DNA of 64,000 nucleotides from Glandiceps talaboti (GCF_964340395.1 NC_135571.1:5390453-5454452); one strand, 5' to 3'. Counted from the stretch's first letter, positions 1 to 13,275 are shown. Translations and numbers: made by a program. The notes: generated from the sequence alone by a model not told the origin.

Positions 1-745
1 CCACTGACGCACACAATTTCTAGTGACGCACCATAATTTGGTGTTCCCCTATCTCTTACTATGTGGTGACCAGTGTACCCTCTAAGCATGTTGACGCATC
101 ACTGACGCACACAATTTCTAGTGACGCACCAAAATTTGGTGTTCCCCTATCTCTTACTATGTGGTGACCAGTGTACCCTCTAAGCATGTTGATACACCAC
201 TGACGCACACAATTTCTAGTGACGCACCAAAATTTGGTGTTCCCCTATCTCTATGTGGTGACCAGTGTACCCTCTAAGCATGTTGATGCACCACTGACGC
301 ACACAATTTCTAGTGACGCACCAAAATTTGGTGTTCCCCTATCTCTTACTATGTGGTGACCAATGTACCCTCTAAGCATGTTGACGCACCACTGACGCAC
401 ACAATTTCTAGTGACGCACCAAAATTTGGTGTTTCCCTATCTCTATGTGGTGACCAGTGTACCCTCTAAGCATGTTGATGCACCACTGACGCACACAATT
501 TCTAGTGACGCACCAAAATTTGGTGTTCCCCTATCTCTTACTATGTGGTGACCAGTGTACCCTCTAAGCATGTTGACGCACCACTGACGCACACAATTTC
601 TAGTGAGGCACCAAAATTTGGTGTTCCCCTATCTCTATGTGGTGACCAGTGTACCCTCTAAGCATGTTGACGCACCACTGACGCACACAATTTCTAGTGA
701 CACACCCCAAAATTTGGTGTTTCCCTATCTCTTACTATGTGATGA
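1..745. repeat. Satellite array, alternating 98/94-bp unit
   Basis: About eight head-to-tail copies of one unit. The recurrent word CACTGACGCACACAATTTC begins near 2, 100, 198, 292, 390, 484, 582 and 676. Spacing alternates 98 and 94 bp because every second unit lacks four bases (CTATCTCTTACTATG versus CTATCTCTATG), which implies a dimeric higher-order unit. The array runs off the left edge. No coding potential is supported; the frame open at 603-905 is a by-product of the repeat. Confidence 0.93.
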
Positions 746-1723
746 CTCACAAGAAATGTCACTTTTTATCATTTTCACTCACAACAACAAAATGTGGCTA
801 TCATTAGAGAGCACACTGCATATGGTGCTATCTAGACTAGACATTAGTTTTTACTTCAGGGAGAAAGCAGTACATAAAATAAAACATCTGAAAATATCAA
901 TTTGACCAAATATAATAACAGACAATTTTTGACACCCAAATCCATCTCTGATACATGCAAACAAAATATCAAACCTTCTGTTGAGTACTTTACCAAGTCC
1001 ATCTCATACAAAATAGTAAATACTTGGAGAAGATATTGAAGCATGAATTATTATTTTTTCTTTAAATTTCACTAAGATCTTTATTGGAAACAGCAAATTT
1101 CCATAAAACTCATATGGTGCGATCATACGCTTTCAGGTACTAGGAACAATAAAATGCTCATTTGCAAATCATTTACATACAGGTATGCAATAATGAACTA
1201 CAATCACCAACCACCTGTTAGATATTTTGATATTATCAATCATGATATCTTACCTTGACTACATACCACTGATGGTGTAACAGTTTCTAAAATTGCAACG
1301 GTAAATTTCAACTTTGGATGAATTATTGGGTGATTTATTTTCTAACAAAAATTGTTATTTTCAATAACTTGTTCGACTCTATAATCAGATTTCTTAGATG
1401 TGTTGTTAGAATGTACCAAAAATGATTTGCAATTATGTCAAGATTTCCTTGTTTGACAACTGTTTCAAATTTATCTTTTGGTAGAATATAATTATAATAA
1501 TTATTAACAATTTAGCTAAAAATCTACCAAAAGATAAATTTGAAATGGTTGTCAAACAAAGACATCTTAACATAATTGTAAATCATTTTAAGTACATCCT
1601 AAAAAGCTGTGTGCCTTCTAATGATAGCCAAATTTTGTTGTTGTGAGTCAAAATGAGAAAAATTGGCATTTCTTGTAATCATCACATAGTAAGTGATAGG
1701 GGAACACCAAATTTTGGTATGTC
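705..1723. repeat. Inverted copies of the satellite edge
   Basis: The last satellite unit plus its right flank (705-807) recurs in inverted orientation at about 1617-1723, including the ACCAAAATTTGGTGTT word and the flanking CTATCATTAGA stretch. The DNA between looks like unrelated AT-rich sequence with no gene. This suggests the satellite grew from the end of a larger inverted-repeat element. Confidence 0.6.
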
Positions 1724-1955
1724 GCTAGAAATTGTGTGCATAAGTGTCAGTCAAATTGGCTTAGAGGACACACTGGTAACAAGACAGCTGCTTATAAATG
1801 TATAGATTCAAACATACTGAAAATAATGATTTTGACAAAAATAATCACCCAATAATTTTCGATAGAAAATTTGCTATGTCGATTATAGAAATCATTACAC
1901 CATCACTGGTATATAAAGGAAAGTCTGTCATATCAAAAAATCAAACAGGTGGTTT
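1209..1955. repeat. Fold-back (palindromic) element
   Basis: Two nested inverted pairs are visible: an outer pair at about 1209-1295 and 1893-1955 (ACCACCTGTT against AACAGGTGGT; ACTGATGGTGTAA against TTACACCATCACT) and an inner pair at about 1431-1484 and 1521-1590 (AAATTTATCTTTTGGTAG against CTACCAAAAGATAAATTT). There is no open reading frame of note. It is probably a non-autonomous DNA element or a remnant; boundaries are approximate. Confidence 0.5.
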
Positions 1956-2065
1956 ATGATTAATGGACGGAAAGTAGGTGTTGAAAAGTGGACAGATGGC
2001 GATCGATAGAAAAAAGTTGATAGAAAAGCTAAAAATATAAATTTTCAGTGGAACACTTGATTTCC

Positions 2066-2317
2066 AATAGGGAACTCGCAAACCTGCCATGTTGAATGTT
2101 GCATCATGGGAAATATGATAATAAATACTAAGCAATTAGTATCATAAACAATATTGTTACATTGTTTATAACCATAAATAATTAATTTGTATGTACCCTG
2201 ACCAGTGTGGGAGGTTTATTTTATCGGTAGCTCCAGATAAGTTATTATGATAACTACAGGTAATCCCATAGTCCTTTGCGTCTGAGCATGCTTAGTCTGG
2301 ATTGCAAGTTCCCTATT
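2066..2317 (+). mobile_element. MITE family A, copy 1
   Basis: Begins AATAGGGAACTCGCAA and ends TTGCAAGTTCCCTATT, a terminal inverted repeat of about 16 bp. The same element occurs at 50438-50680 and, truncated and inverted, at 7847-8075. It is short and non-coding, so a non-autonomous DNA transposon. The target duplication could not be defined. Confidence 0.75.
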
Positions 2318-2385
2318 GGGAAGTTATTTTCACTATTTTAGTACTGACTATCACCCTTCCATCTAATACAAATTATATTTTACAA

Positions 2386-4000
2386 AAATATTCCATTAAC
2401 CTCCATCCAAATATTGAGAAAATGGAATCCCAATAGGAAAGGTAACATTTAATGCTATACATATACGTCACTGCGTAGCCCAATTGACACATATAGACAC
2501 AATATGTGTATGTTTTCTTATAAATGTATCTCAGGTACCCTGACCTTAAATATGACACCTTTAAGTTCACACATCGCAAGCTGCTGCAGAATCTGTTACA
2601 AATATATTCCATTAACCACCATCCAAATATTGGGGAATGGAATCCCAGCAGGAAAGGTAACATTTAGTAATGTCATACGTCACTGAGCCACCCTATTTAC
2701 ACATACGTGTATGTTTTCATACACAAAATGTATCACAGGTGTCCTGACCTCAAGAGGGACACATTTAAGTTTAAATATCACTTGGGATGGAAACTGCTAC
2801 AGAATCTTTCACAAAATATTTCATTAAAGTGGCCATATGGATGAGGATTTGGAATTTATTTTGGATTTTTTTATTTATAAAACAATGTTATCATGGATTC
2901 CTACTTAAAAAATCAACCTGAAACAGCATAGACCCAGTCTGTGTTCGTAATTCAATACATTGCAAAAGATTAATAGATGCAAGAATGTTTGTTACTGTAA
3001 CTGTACGTACAATAACAAACTTTTTATACATATTTTAGCTTTTTTTCAATATATTGAGTTACAAACACAGACTTGGTCTATGTTGTTTGACATTGATTTT
3101 TCAAGTGGCAAGCCATGATAATAATTAACATTGTTCTACAAATTAAAAATCTAAAATACATTACAAATCCTCTTCCATATATGGCCGCTTTAAATTCTAT
3201 TCAAATATTGGGAAAATAAAATCCCTGTAGAAAAGGTAAATATTATACATACTCCAGTACAGAGGCATATGTACATGTACATGTACCCTACGTACAAAAT
3301 ATACATGTTCCTCCAGTGTTCTGACCTCAAGTAGAACAGTTTTGAGTTTACACATGACATGGGATGGTACTAACTATAGTACTACAAAATCTTTCACAAA
3401 AATTATTACATCTTCATCCAAATATTGACAAAATGAATCCCAACAGAAAAGGTAATATTTAATATATACCATATGTCATTAGCTCTGTATACATAGTTAC
3501 AAAATGTACATGTGTCTCTGGTGTTCTAACCTCAAGGAGAACAGGTATGAGTTATACACATGACATGGGATGATAACTACTATAGAGAATCTGTTACAAA
3601 AATATTACATCTCTATCCAAATATTGGAAAAGTAACATCCTAGTAGAAAAGGTAACATTTAATACCATACACCGGTAGCCCTATGTGCATGTGTTCTATA
3701 CAATGTACTTCTGGTGTTCTGACCTCAAATAGGACAGTTTTGAGTTTGCACACGATATGGGATGGTAACTACACCAGAGAATCTGTTATAAAAATATTAC
3801 ATCTCTATCCAAATATTGGAAAATAAAATCCCAGTAGAAAAAGTAATATTTTAAACGATATGTCAGTGTATACATATTTACAAGTATATACATATTGTAC
3901 AAAATGTACATGTGCCTCAGGTGTTCTGACCTCAAGTAAAACAGTTTTGTATTTACACTAAGATGGTAACTACTCCAGAATCACACATTTACATAAAATG
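2386..4000. repeat. Tandem repeat, ~190-220 bp unit, interrupted by a MITE
   Basis: Six degenerate units are recognisable by a word resembling CATCCAAATATTGGGAAAATGGAATCCCAATAGAAAAGGTAA (starts near 2386, 2607, 2820/3193, 3405, 3602 and 3793), followed by a GTGTTCTGACCTCAAG motif. The third unit is split by the TTAA-flanked element at 2828-3189. No coding region is supported. Confidence 0.85.
2828..3189. mobile_element. TTAA-type MITE family B, copy 1
   Basis: A 362-bp element bounded by TTAA on both sides. Its ends are inverted repeats (AGTGGCCATATGGATGAGG against CCTCTTCCATATATGGCCGCT), and further inside a sub-terminal pair surrounds 'CAGTCTGTGTTCGTAATTCAAT'-like DNA. It sits inside a tandem-repeat unit, so the pre-insertion sequence can be inferred. 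The TTAA target duplication is typical of piggyBac-like elements. A second copy is at 21862-22656. Confidence 0.8.
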
Positions 4001-5097
4001 TCATATTCACATATCAGGGTCTATTGACTTTTCATCGGAGTGAATTTCCTTCTGAGTTATTTGATCTACTAGAATCTGGTTAGTATTTGGAAAGACAGGT
4101 GAAAAGTATTTAGTAATGTCCTTTGAGCTCTTCCATTTTTAAATGCCCACTTCAGATTTGTATTAGGATCTAGGTGTGAAAACTGATTGTTTGGCAGAGC
4201 TCAGTAGATGATCCTATGTAACCCTCATTAAGATTAACACTAATGTGACAAAATGGGATTGAAACTTTGCCATTTAAATATAAAAGGTTCTGATTGAAAA
4301 AAGATTAAAATTTAGGTGTAAAAACCTGTCTGAGAACCTGGGATTGAAACCCTGGCCTTTAAGTTTGTTTATAGTCTAATACACTGAGATGCAAGTTTGG
4401 TACATTCTTTAACGAGAATCATCTGAGTTCACGATAAGACCTAGCTATCCTAGGAGTTCCACGTCACACAACCTACAGTAGGATCTTTGAAGTTGAGGGA
4501 TTTTCATCTACATGCAAACAATCTCTTGAAAACAAAGTATTCTACGTCAATTCATTTTTAGGTCAACATTTTGAACAGGCCTTATCAGAGACCACTTCCT
4601 GTGATATGCCTGCTATTGACATGTTATGTGTACTCTAACAGGTGGGTGAGTCAAGCTATCAGTAAATCTATGTAAAACTACAATTTGTCTAACTAGCCTG
4701 CTTTATACACAGGTAGTATACTGTAAGCCTAGATACTTTCAGCACTAGAAATTTTTGTGTGATTTTAAAGTCTTCAGCTAGATCTCAAAGACTATTTTTA
4801 CTAATTATCAGACCGGTACATTGACACAATTTGTTTTCATGTACAAGATGGCAGTTTAGATACTACTTATTTTTGCATTTTTTCAGGGAAACAACCAAAT
4901 ATAAGCAGATATTTCCAGGTTGACAGTAATATGCCAACAATCATTTCATCTTCACTTCCAAAATATATATCTAACTGTATAATCCATGAATGATGTCTTT
5001 CTTTGTGTGATGAATAAATAAATATATAAATAAATATTAAATAAATAAATAAATATATAAATATCAAATAAATTCATTTGGTAGATAAATGAATGAA

Positions 5098-5132
<35 letters not shown>

Positions 5133-5570
5133 ACAAATAAATAAATAAATAAATGTATTAATTAGCTTTTCAAAGAATATATATGTATATGTGTGTGATC
5201 AAACTGTTGTATTTTGTATTACAATACTTTGCCTAGATCTTCTGTGTAACAAAGGCACACATTGCAATATTCACTTGCAAAGTCTAATTTTTTTGTTATT
5301 GTTGGGTTTTTTTTCTATTTTTTCTATTTTATTAACAATTCTTTGTGTTGAAGGCATTCATAAATTATCCTTATATGATGTCTCCTTTGGCTATTGATAG
5401 TAATTTTTACATTCATTAATTATAAAGCTAACTACCAGTATAAACATTCAATGGGTTTTAACAGTTAACTGGACATTATAAAGCCACCCCTGTATCTCTA
5501 TCACAATTCCCAGGGTTTTATATTCATATACAATACATTTTATTTGAAAGGCGTGAAAAAAAATTGTGTA
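4000..5570. other. Non-coding stretch with AATA microsatellite
   Basis: No gene, RNA or element with clear ends was recognised between 4.0 and 5.0 kb. About 5025-5155 is a (AAAT)n-type microsatellite with interruptions. The remainder is AT-rich with only short open frames. Confidence 0.6.
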
Positions 5571-5930
5571 GTTCCGATTACATTCAATTTTAAAATAGGT
5601 GGGGCAGGTAGATTTTTTATTTTATTATATTTTTTTTTCATGTGTAAGTGTCTAGTTTAGGTTTTCCATTGTTTTCTAAATGGTCTCTGTGTTGTTTATT
5701 TCTTCCTATCAGATGTACAGCCATTACAGATTGGAAGAATAGTTTTATATTGTCTTTTTAAGTTGATGTCAGTTTCCGCATCCACTATTTCTTGCGAGAC
5801 TTTACGATTTTCGCGATTTTAATATTATTTTTCTCGAATACATAAAAAAATGTTTAGGGTCGGCGTGAAAAACTAGGTGGGGGTCGGGTAACCGGAACCA
5901 AACAACTTTTTTTATTTGGCCTTAAGTTGA
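5568..5930 (-). mobile_element. Dispersed repeat family D, copy 1
   Basis: Reverse-complement relative of 41450-42060: shared words include TTCCGATTACATTCAATTTTAAAATAGGTGGGG, the stretch around ATGTACAGCCATTACAGATTGGAAGAATAG, and TTGATGTCAGTTTCCGCATC. Neither copy has a useful reading frame. It is likely a non-autonomous element or a transposon 3' region; its class was not determined. Confidence 0.6.
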
Positions 5931-6954
5931 GTCATAGACCCTACTATAAGGTCTATGATTGACTATAAGTCAAAGTTTTAGTTAGGTATATTCATAAAAA
6001 GTTGAGCCAAACTATGAAAAATTGTATTTCACCTAAGAATTTAAAAGTTGAACATGAGAAATAAGTATGGTACTTCTTTGAATTACTATTTATGTGTTAC
6101 AATTTCCAATTTCCCTTATTCTTTGATTTGCTGGATATAGACAATAACATTCAGTTGATTTTTACCCAAATAAATATAAAATATAACAGTGTTAAATGGG
6201 GAGTCATGAAATAGTTTACAGCTAGTCAGGGCCTGTCCTCTCACAAATTTATATACAGAAATTCAAAGCAAAGGTACTAACAAGAATCAAACTATATATC
6301 GCTACCCACCTAGAATAGTATACAGTAACTTCACTTCATTCTTACACATTTTACTTATTTATTTATTTAATTTTTTTATTTATTTACTTTTTGCAGAACA
6401 GAGAGTAATCCTATGATACCATATTCGTTGTTATGTGTCTCACTTCCCTGGTATATTTTGAACATTTTCTCATCAATAGATTATTTTATATATTTATTTA
6501 TTGATTTTCTTACATGTATCCGATATATTATTTATCTATTTAATAGTTTATTCATCTATCTAATTATCTATTTATTTCTTTATCTGTATATAATTTATCT
6601 ATTTTAATGGTTTATCCATTTATATATTTATTTTATCTACATATTATTTATCTATTTATTTATTGATTTTCTTACATGTATCTATACATTATTTATTTAT
6701 TTCAATAGTTTATTCATTTATTTATTTATTTATTCATTCATTTTCTTATCAGCATACTATTTATTTATTTAGTGAGTTAGGTTTCTACATAGTACATCAT
6801 AGTTTTGTAATCAATAAATATCACAGACTATGTTCTATGTGACATACAGTTATTACTACATTTCCATTTGGAATTCATTTTCTCTACTTTCGCATGTGTG
6901 ATATTTATACGGCTAAAAATAAACCCCAATGAAAATTCTTTTTGCTAAGGGTAT

Positions 6955-6955
<1 letters not shown>
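5930..6955. repeat. AT-rich stretch with degenerate TTTA repeat
   Basis: About 6350-6770 is a degenerate (ATTT)n/(TATC)n tract. No gene is supported in 5930-6955; the small open frame at 6413-6607 is low-complexity repeat translation. Confidence 0.7.
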
Positions 6956-7239
<284 letters not shown>

Positions 7240-7240
<1 letters not shown>

Positions 7241-7846
7241 ATGAGTTTGTTTCTCTCATGTCAATTGAATTCCCAGATATTATTGTCAATTCACTGTTTG
7301 TTCCAATTATTACTACCTCAGTAAGTTAAATCTATCAGAACACCTGATATATTTGATAAAGGTGCCTTTGCAAAATATTTGATTGATGTACAGAAATTTT
7401 TTTATATTTTTTTTTACCATATTTAATCCATTTGTCTTTTATCAGGACTCTGGAATATTTGTAAAATAACAAAATTTGAACCCTACACGATACTTACAAT
7501 CGTGATAGACAACAAAAAAATATGTGCAACTGAAAAATACAGAAACTCTCGTCAGAACATGAAGTTACATTTATATTCCCTTTCAGAGTATATAGTTTTT
7601 AACAATATAGTCACTTTTTCAAATATTAATTTTGTCTTAACATGTTTACCAATTAAAATCCATGCATTGTATGAGTTTAACAGTTTAGTATGTACACTAT
7701 TACAGAGACAGATGTTGGAGAACTGAACAGAAATAGGACTCAGCCCAAGGATACACGATGACACTCAAATGACCTTTTCAAGCACTTACAGTGGAAATAC
7801 TGAATAATCACGTTATGAGCAATGGTAGTCACCTGTTACTATTGGT
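7240..7846. other. No gene seen
   Basis: Unique-looking AT-rich DNA. Overlapping 70-74-codon frames on both strands at 7502-7764 have no recognisable domain and no supporting splice sites. Confidence 0.5.
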
Positions 7847-8075
7847 AATAGGGAACTTGCAATCCAAACTGAGCATGCTCAGATGCAAAGCACTATGGGA
7901 TTATCTGTGGTTATCATAAAACCTAATCTAGAGCTACCGATAAAATAAACCTCCCACAATAATCAGGGTGACTATGAATTGATTATTTGTGGTTAAAAAC
8001 AATGTATCAATGTTGTTCACAATACTATTTGATTAGTATTTATTATCATATTTCCCATGATGCAACATTCAACAC
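7847..8075 (-). mobile_element. MITE family A, copy 2 (truncated)
   Basis: Starts AATAGGGAACTTGCAATCC and proceeds through the family-A interior in opposite orientation to the copies at 2066 and 50438. Homology stops near AACATTCAACA, about 25 bp before the expected second terminus, so one end is lost. Confidence 0.7.
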
Positions 8076-8499
8076 TTGTCTTTTGACTCGTAGTGACAAA
8101 GGCCCCCTAGGTCACTCATCTTTTCCTAGGCTGAACGAAGAAAAATATAGGGGAATACCATCTAATTATTCATAAATATTCGTAACAAGGGTACGCTACA
8201 TGTGACAAGATAAACATATGTCCTTTACAACATAAATATCATTTATTAAAGGATTCCATTGGTTCTGCTTACTGTACCTGCTGGTACGATGTCAAAAAAA
8301 TATCATTATTAATAGGCAACACATCAAAATATGAAATATGTATTTGGGCATGTTTATTTTTATAATAGTTTGAATGCTTTTAACAAAGCCATATGGTTAT
8401 GCTATTTAATCCAAAATGTGAAATATGATATGATATGAGTTCAACTATATGTAAATAAAAACACAGTATCGTGGCTGTATCAATACCATTACCTATAGC

Positions 8500-9940
8500 T
8501 GATTAGCATACTGATTATCCAGGTCCGTAACCCTGATACTTCAGGTTTTGGACCAGATAAATTTTACTGTGCAGTAATCTCCATACCTCATCTCATTACC
8601 CTCCTCCCCATTGCACCCGTAGGCTAACCACCTCCACCACTACGGCATGACATGAGTTCAACTTATGTTTACCACACTGTAAGTAAGAATAGTGTCGTTC
8701 AGTTTGACTATAATGTACAACGCAGCTTTTCCCCAGATACTCAGGTTTCCTCCTGCAACACTGAACCCATGAGGGATGGCCTCACTGGACTTCTTGGGAG
8801 ATAAGTGTTTATATACTTAAAGAACTATCCAGTATAACGAGTTTATTGATGTAAATACATGTAAAACATATATAAACATATACGTATCATGCCTGTATCA
8901 ATTAATACCTATCACTGCACATCAGCTGATTAAGCATACTGACTATCCAGGTATAAGCTCTAACCCTGATAATTTATGTTTTGGTCTGGATAAATTTTAC
9001 TGTAGTAACCTTCCATAAACCATTCCTCCCATCTCATCACCCCTCCCCACTCCATCTCGATCATCACCAGCTACCACCCATAAACCATTCCGTCCATCCC
9101 GTCACCCCCTCCCCACTGCACCTCACCACCTCTACCACTCATAAACTTATGACAATTCAACTATATGTATAAATAAAACATGTAATATCACTCTAGCTGT
9201 ATCAATTCCTACAGCTGCTGTACGTAAGGTTTAGCATGTTGACCATGTAGTTCAACTTATAGAAATGAAATATGAAGTATTGTTATAGTAGCTGTTACGC
9301 TGTATCAATTATACCTACAGGCAGCTGTTGTACTAATAAAGCATACAGACTATACAGGTATACCTTACAAGCCCTAACCCAGGAATACAATATGGTACGT
9401 AATCCCCACACCCATTCCAACCATCTCATCACCCCTCCCCAACCCCATTGTGCCTCATCACTTCCACCACCAATCCATCACACAGCGACATACAGATATA
9501 CCTATCACCTACCTCTCAGTATACCCCTACAAACAATTAACAACAAACTAAATTTGAAATAGACTAGTGACTATTCAGGTATAAAATATCTTATATTATA
9601 AGCCCTAACCCAGGAATACAATGGTACGTACTTCAGGTTTTGATCTGGATATGTTTTCTATACTATACTAATCCCCATACCCCATTCCACACACCTCATC
9701 ACTCCTACCCCAACCCCAACTGCACTTCATCACCTCCACCACAAATCCATCCATCACACATACATAATATATACATTTGTACGTACCACCTACCTCCAAG
9801 TACCCTACAAACAACAAAACTAATTAAACTTGGCACAGACTGACTATATTCATGTATAACTTATAAGCCCTAACCCAGGAATACGATGATAATTCAGATT
9901 TTTGTCTACATGTTTTTTTCTTTAGTAATCCCCACACCCC
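8500..9940. repeat. Degenerate tandem repeat with pyrimidine-rich segments
   Basis: Four to five diverged units of roughly 250-400 bp share 'GACTATCCAGGTATAA', 'CCCTAACCCAGGAATACAATGG', 'TTTTGGTCTGGATAAATTTTACT' and CCACCCATCTCATCACCCCTCCCCA-type stretches. The C/A-rich parts explain the His/Pro-rich open frames at 8981, 9272 and 9640, which are not genes. The intervening 8075-8500 region shows nothing recognisable. Confidence 0.65.
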
Positions 9941-10498
9941 ATTAAAAGTTTTGTTTTCGTTTATTCATTGCTTGTGCTTTTTGGGAGGGGCTTTATTTTT
10001 ATTTCAGTTCAGTGAACTTTATGCTTGTTTTCAGAGAATATTATTTTGACTACGTAACCCTTCAAACTCATTCCAAGCAAGGTTATTGTGAATATTCCAA
10101 ACAAGGTTATTGTGAATATTAAAGAAAAACAACTCAAGTGTCCCTATTTTATAGTTATTCAAGGTCAATGTGGTTTTATTTCATGATTTTTATGAGGTAG
10201 GTTAAAGTTATTGTTTAGGTTAATGGTTACTTTTAGTAGATTATTGTTAGGATATGAGCTAGGGTATTTATACAATCTGATTAAAATCTGATGTGAAAGC
10301 AGCTAGATGCCTTCATTTACCTATTTCTGTCATTTTGTATTGTTTGTTTAGTTCTGGGTGATTGCTGCGTCAGATTTTAATCAGACTGGGGTAATACTAT
10401 ATCGTCAATATTACAAATACGGCATTCAGTAACAGTTGGCCATCAGGCAGATATGATTTAAAAACTTTTATTTTTCCCTTTATATACATAAAATGTTT
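9940..10498. other. No gene seen
   Basis: AT-rich DNA. One short direct duplication is present near 10075-10125 (TTCCAAGCAAGGTTATTGTGAATATT-like, twice). No coding or RNA feature recognised. Confidence 0.5.
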
Positions 10499-10619
10499 CA
10501 GTGTTTATATTTTAGTTTTAATTTTACAAATACAAGCAAATATGGTATGGAGTTTGATAAGTAATTGAGGGTAACATGTCTTTCCAAGTGCTGAGTGTTG
10601 TTGTTTATATTGGGTGGTA

Positions 10620-10720
10620 GTATGGGTATAGTAAACATTTGGTTGGCCACAGCTAGGACATGAACAAGGACCCTTCGATTACTAGACAGATGCACTACCA
10701 ATTGTGCTACCTAGGCCAAT
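10620..10720 (-). mobile_element. tRNA-derived SINE head
   Basis: On the minus strand this reads like a tRNA 5' half and B box: an A-box-like TAGCACAATTGGTAGTGC followed about 35 nt later by B-box-like GTTCATGTCCT. The cloverleaf is degenerate, so it is a SINE promoter or tRNA fossil and not a working tRNA gene. The element may extend towards 10500. Confidence 0.5.
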
Positions 10721-11009
10721 GTCCACCTACCCTTAGCTATCTCATTCCTCTCCTTTCTCTTTCTCAGTGGGATTAAGCCCACCCAACCTGCTGGTGGAAA
10801 CATGCCCCAAGTCTTCCTTATCGCCAAATGTAGTAAAGAGAGATGGAGGAAAGTTGGCCAGAACCTGGTCCACTAACACCTGAGACCCTCCAATTCCTAA
10901 ACAGTAGATAGTAACTATGGACTTGTTTTCTATAATTTTTTTTTTCTCTCTCTCTCCACTTGCCTTATATAGTAACAAGGAAATATACTACCACAGTCAA
11001 GCTAAAGTG

Positions 11010-12110
11010 GTTTCCATGATCACTTTGGGAGGTGGTCCCTGAATCTTAGCTCTGTGGTCCCAGATCCTTAGGCCAAGCAGTAACTTTTGTCAGCTGTAAA
11101 TTTGACTATTATAACTATTAGACTCTAAAACCACTGGTAATTTCTGTCAGGCAATCTTCGTAGTCATTTTGGACATTCCCTGGATTTTTAGCTTCACCCA
11201 GTAACTTTTGTCAGTTTTGATGATAATTTTGGCAGTGGTCCCTAGACTATAAATCAACAGGTACTTTTGTCAGTTTTAGTGATAATTTTGGCTTTGGTCC
11301 CCAGACGTTAAATCTACAGGTAACTTTTGTCAATTTCAATAATAATTTTGGCTTTGGTCCCCAGACTTTAAATCCACAGGTAACGTTTATCAGTTTTGAT
11401 GATAATTTTGGCAGTGGTCCCTGCCTGGTAACGTTTGTCAGTTATGATGATAATTTTGGCAGTGGTCCCTGGTAACTTGTCAGTTATGATCATGATAATT
11501 TTGGCACTGGTCCCCAGACTTTAAATCTACAGGTAATTTTTGTCAGTTTTGATGATAATTTTGATCAGTGACACTTACATACAGATCTACAAGTAACATT
11601 TGCATGTGACGACTACGTTGGCTATGCATGTCTCTACAAACTTATAAGTCATTGGTAATTTCTGCCAGTTTGAAGATCATTTTTGTGTTGTGGTCCCTGC
11701 ACTAAAGCTCCACTCAATACTGTCAGTTAGTATGAACACTTTGGCTGTAGTACCTGAAACTTACATGTACGCTAGTTTGAGATCGACTTGTCAGTTTTGG
11801 CTACAGTCCCTGGACTAAAATCTATGGGTATAAGTTCCAACACTTTGAAGATCATTTTTGTGTTATGGTCCCTGGACTAGAGCTCCACTCATAAACTTTG
11901 TCGGTACGGATAACACAAACACTTTGACTCTAGTAAATGTAGCTCTACCAGTAACACTTGTCAGTTTTGGCTACAGTCCCTGGACTAAAATCCAAGGATA
12001 AGTTCTATCAGTTTGGAGATCATTTATGGGTTGTAGTCCCTGGATGAGTACTTTTGTCAGTTTTGCTGAACACTTTGTCAAGCTATGGTACCTGGACTTC
12101 TACCAGTATA
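11010..12110. repeat. Degenerate ~60-bp minisatellite
   Basis: At least fifteen diverged copies of a unit resembling AACTTTTGTCAGTTTTGATGATAATTTTGGCAGTGGTCCCTGGACT. Copies at about 11210-11570 are the most regular and later ones (11640-12070) are more decayed. No coding capacity. Confidence 0.8.
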
Positions 12111-12204
12111 AATATTTAATATCCAATGCAATCAATCATTAGACATCAACATTTAATTAAAATACTAAAAATATACAAACATATTCTAAATTAAGTTGAA
12201 GGTA

Positions 12205-12310
12205 ACAGTATAACAGGGCTTGAAATCAATGGTAGTCCCATGTCCACAGACTACCAATTCTTGTCATACAGCTACCATAAATTGCAGCTGGTAGCCAACT
12301 TGGGTTTCCA
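12205..12310. mobile_element. Fragment of inverted-repeat family E
   Basis: GGGCTTGAAATCAATGGTAGTCCC...GTGGTAGCC-type sequence matches one end of the complete element at 62545-62850 in the opposite strand sense. Only the terminal ~100 bp is present. Confidence 0.55.
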
Positions 12311-12447
12311 CTGATTTACATATAAGTTCTTTATTCGCAACAACACAAATTAATAAATTAAAAAAAAAATGAAATGAAAATAATGAAAATTACACATGCG
12401 ACTGGGTGCTGGAAGATAGCTAATGAAAAGCTAGTAGGTGTCCAGTC

Positions 12448-12478
12448 ACCCCCCCCCCCCCCCCCCCCACCCCCTCCC
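12448..12478. repeat. Poly-C tract
   Basis: A run of about 20 cytosines followed by ACCCCCTCCCC. Such homopolymers are prone to length error in sequencing. The remaining 12310-12655 stretch has nothing recognisable. Confidence 0.85.
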
Positions 12479-12654
12479 CGGGCTCATGAAAAGTATAAAT
12501 TAATCAGAAAAAAGAAGAATACGTAGGTATATACATTTCGGGTGTGAGAAATACATTAAACATGTATGTTAGAAGACAAGATATATGGATAACAACACTG
12601 TGAGATATTTCCAATGAGGGTCCTCTATCGTGGAATCTTCCCAACCTTCTATCC

Positions 12655-13095
12655 ACCTTCATCCCTTTCCCACTACATACAGCTAATTAAACCCAACCAT
12701 TTTTCACTTTTAAGTCACGCTGTCTGTTTTTCAACACTTTTTCCTAAGTAGACATAATTTGATTTCCTAACTTCAACTTACAATAGGCCACATCTGTTCT
12801 TCTACTACCTACAAGTGTCCACTTTCACTCCTTTTCCACGTCATACAGCAAGTTAAACCAATCATTTTTAAACATTTTAAGTCACGCTGTCTTGTTTTTC
12901 AACACTTTTCTGAATAGATTAGTCTGGAAATAAACCTAATTTCCTTACTTCAACTAACAATAGTACAGCAATACAGCAAGTTAAACCAATCATTTTTAAA
13001 CATTTTAAGTCACGCTGTCTTGTTTTTCAACACTTTTCTGAATAGATTAGTCAGGAAATAAACCTAATTTCCTTACTTCAACTTACAATAGGTTT
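12655..13095. repeat. Tandem duplication, ~115-190 bp unit
   Basis: The block containing CAGCAAGTTAAACCAATCATTTTTAAAC, TTTAAGTCACGCTGTCTTGTTTTTCAACACTTTT and AACCTAATTTCCTTACTTCAAC appears three times (diverged at 12655-12790, then near-identical at about 12845-12965 and 12970-13090). The last two differ by very few bases, so that step is recent. Confidence 0.85.
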
Positions 13096-13209
13096 CAACT
13101 GGGTTAAAAGCATTCCAAGAAACGCATTGCAGTAAGAATTTCGTTAACATATTACACAACTACTATTAGATTTAGATTTAAAAGTATAATTAAATTTTAA
13201 AATGACGTT

Positions 13210-13275
13210 ACTCCTCCAGGAATCAAACCTACGTCAATGTGCCATCACAGTCTGAGTGGAGTAACCACGCTAAGC
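13210..13275 (-). mobile_element. tRNA-like SINE fragment
   Basis: Minus strand contains AGCTTAGCGTGGTTACTCC about 30 nt before GGTTTGATTCC, a good B box. It resembles the head of a tRNA-derived SINE; the acceptor stem is not convincing for a real tRNA. Confidence 0.4.

Noticed and set aside
1-745. CRISPR-like direct repeats
   Set aside because: Units are contiguous and nearly identical with no unique spacers; eukaryotic satellite.
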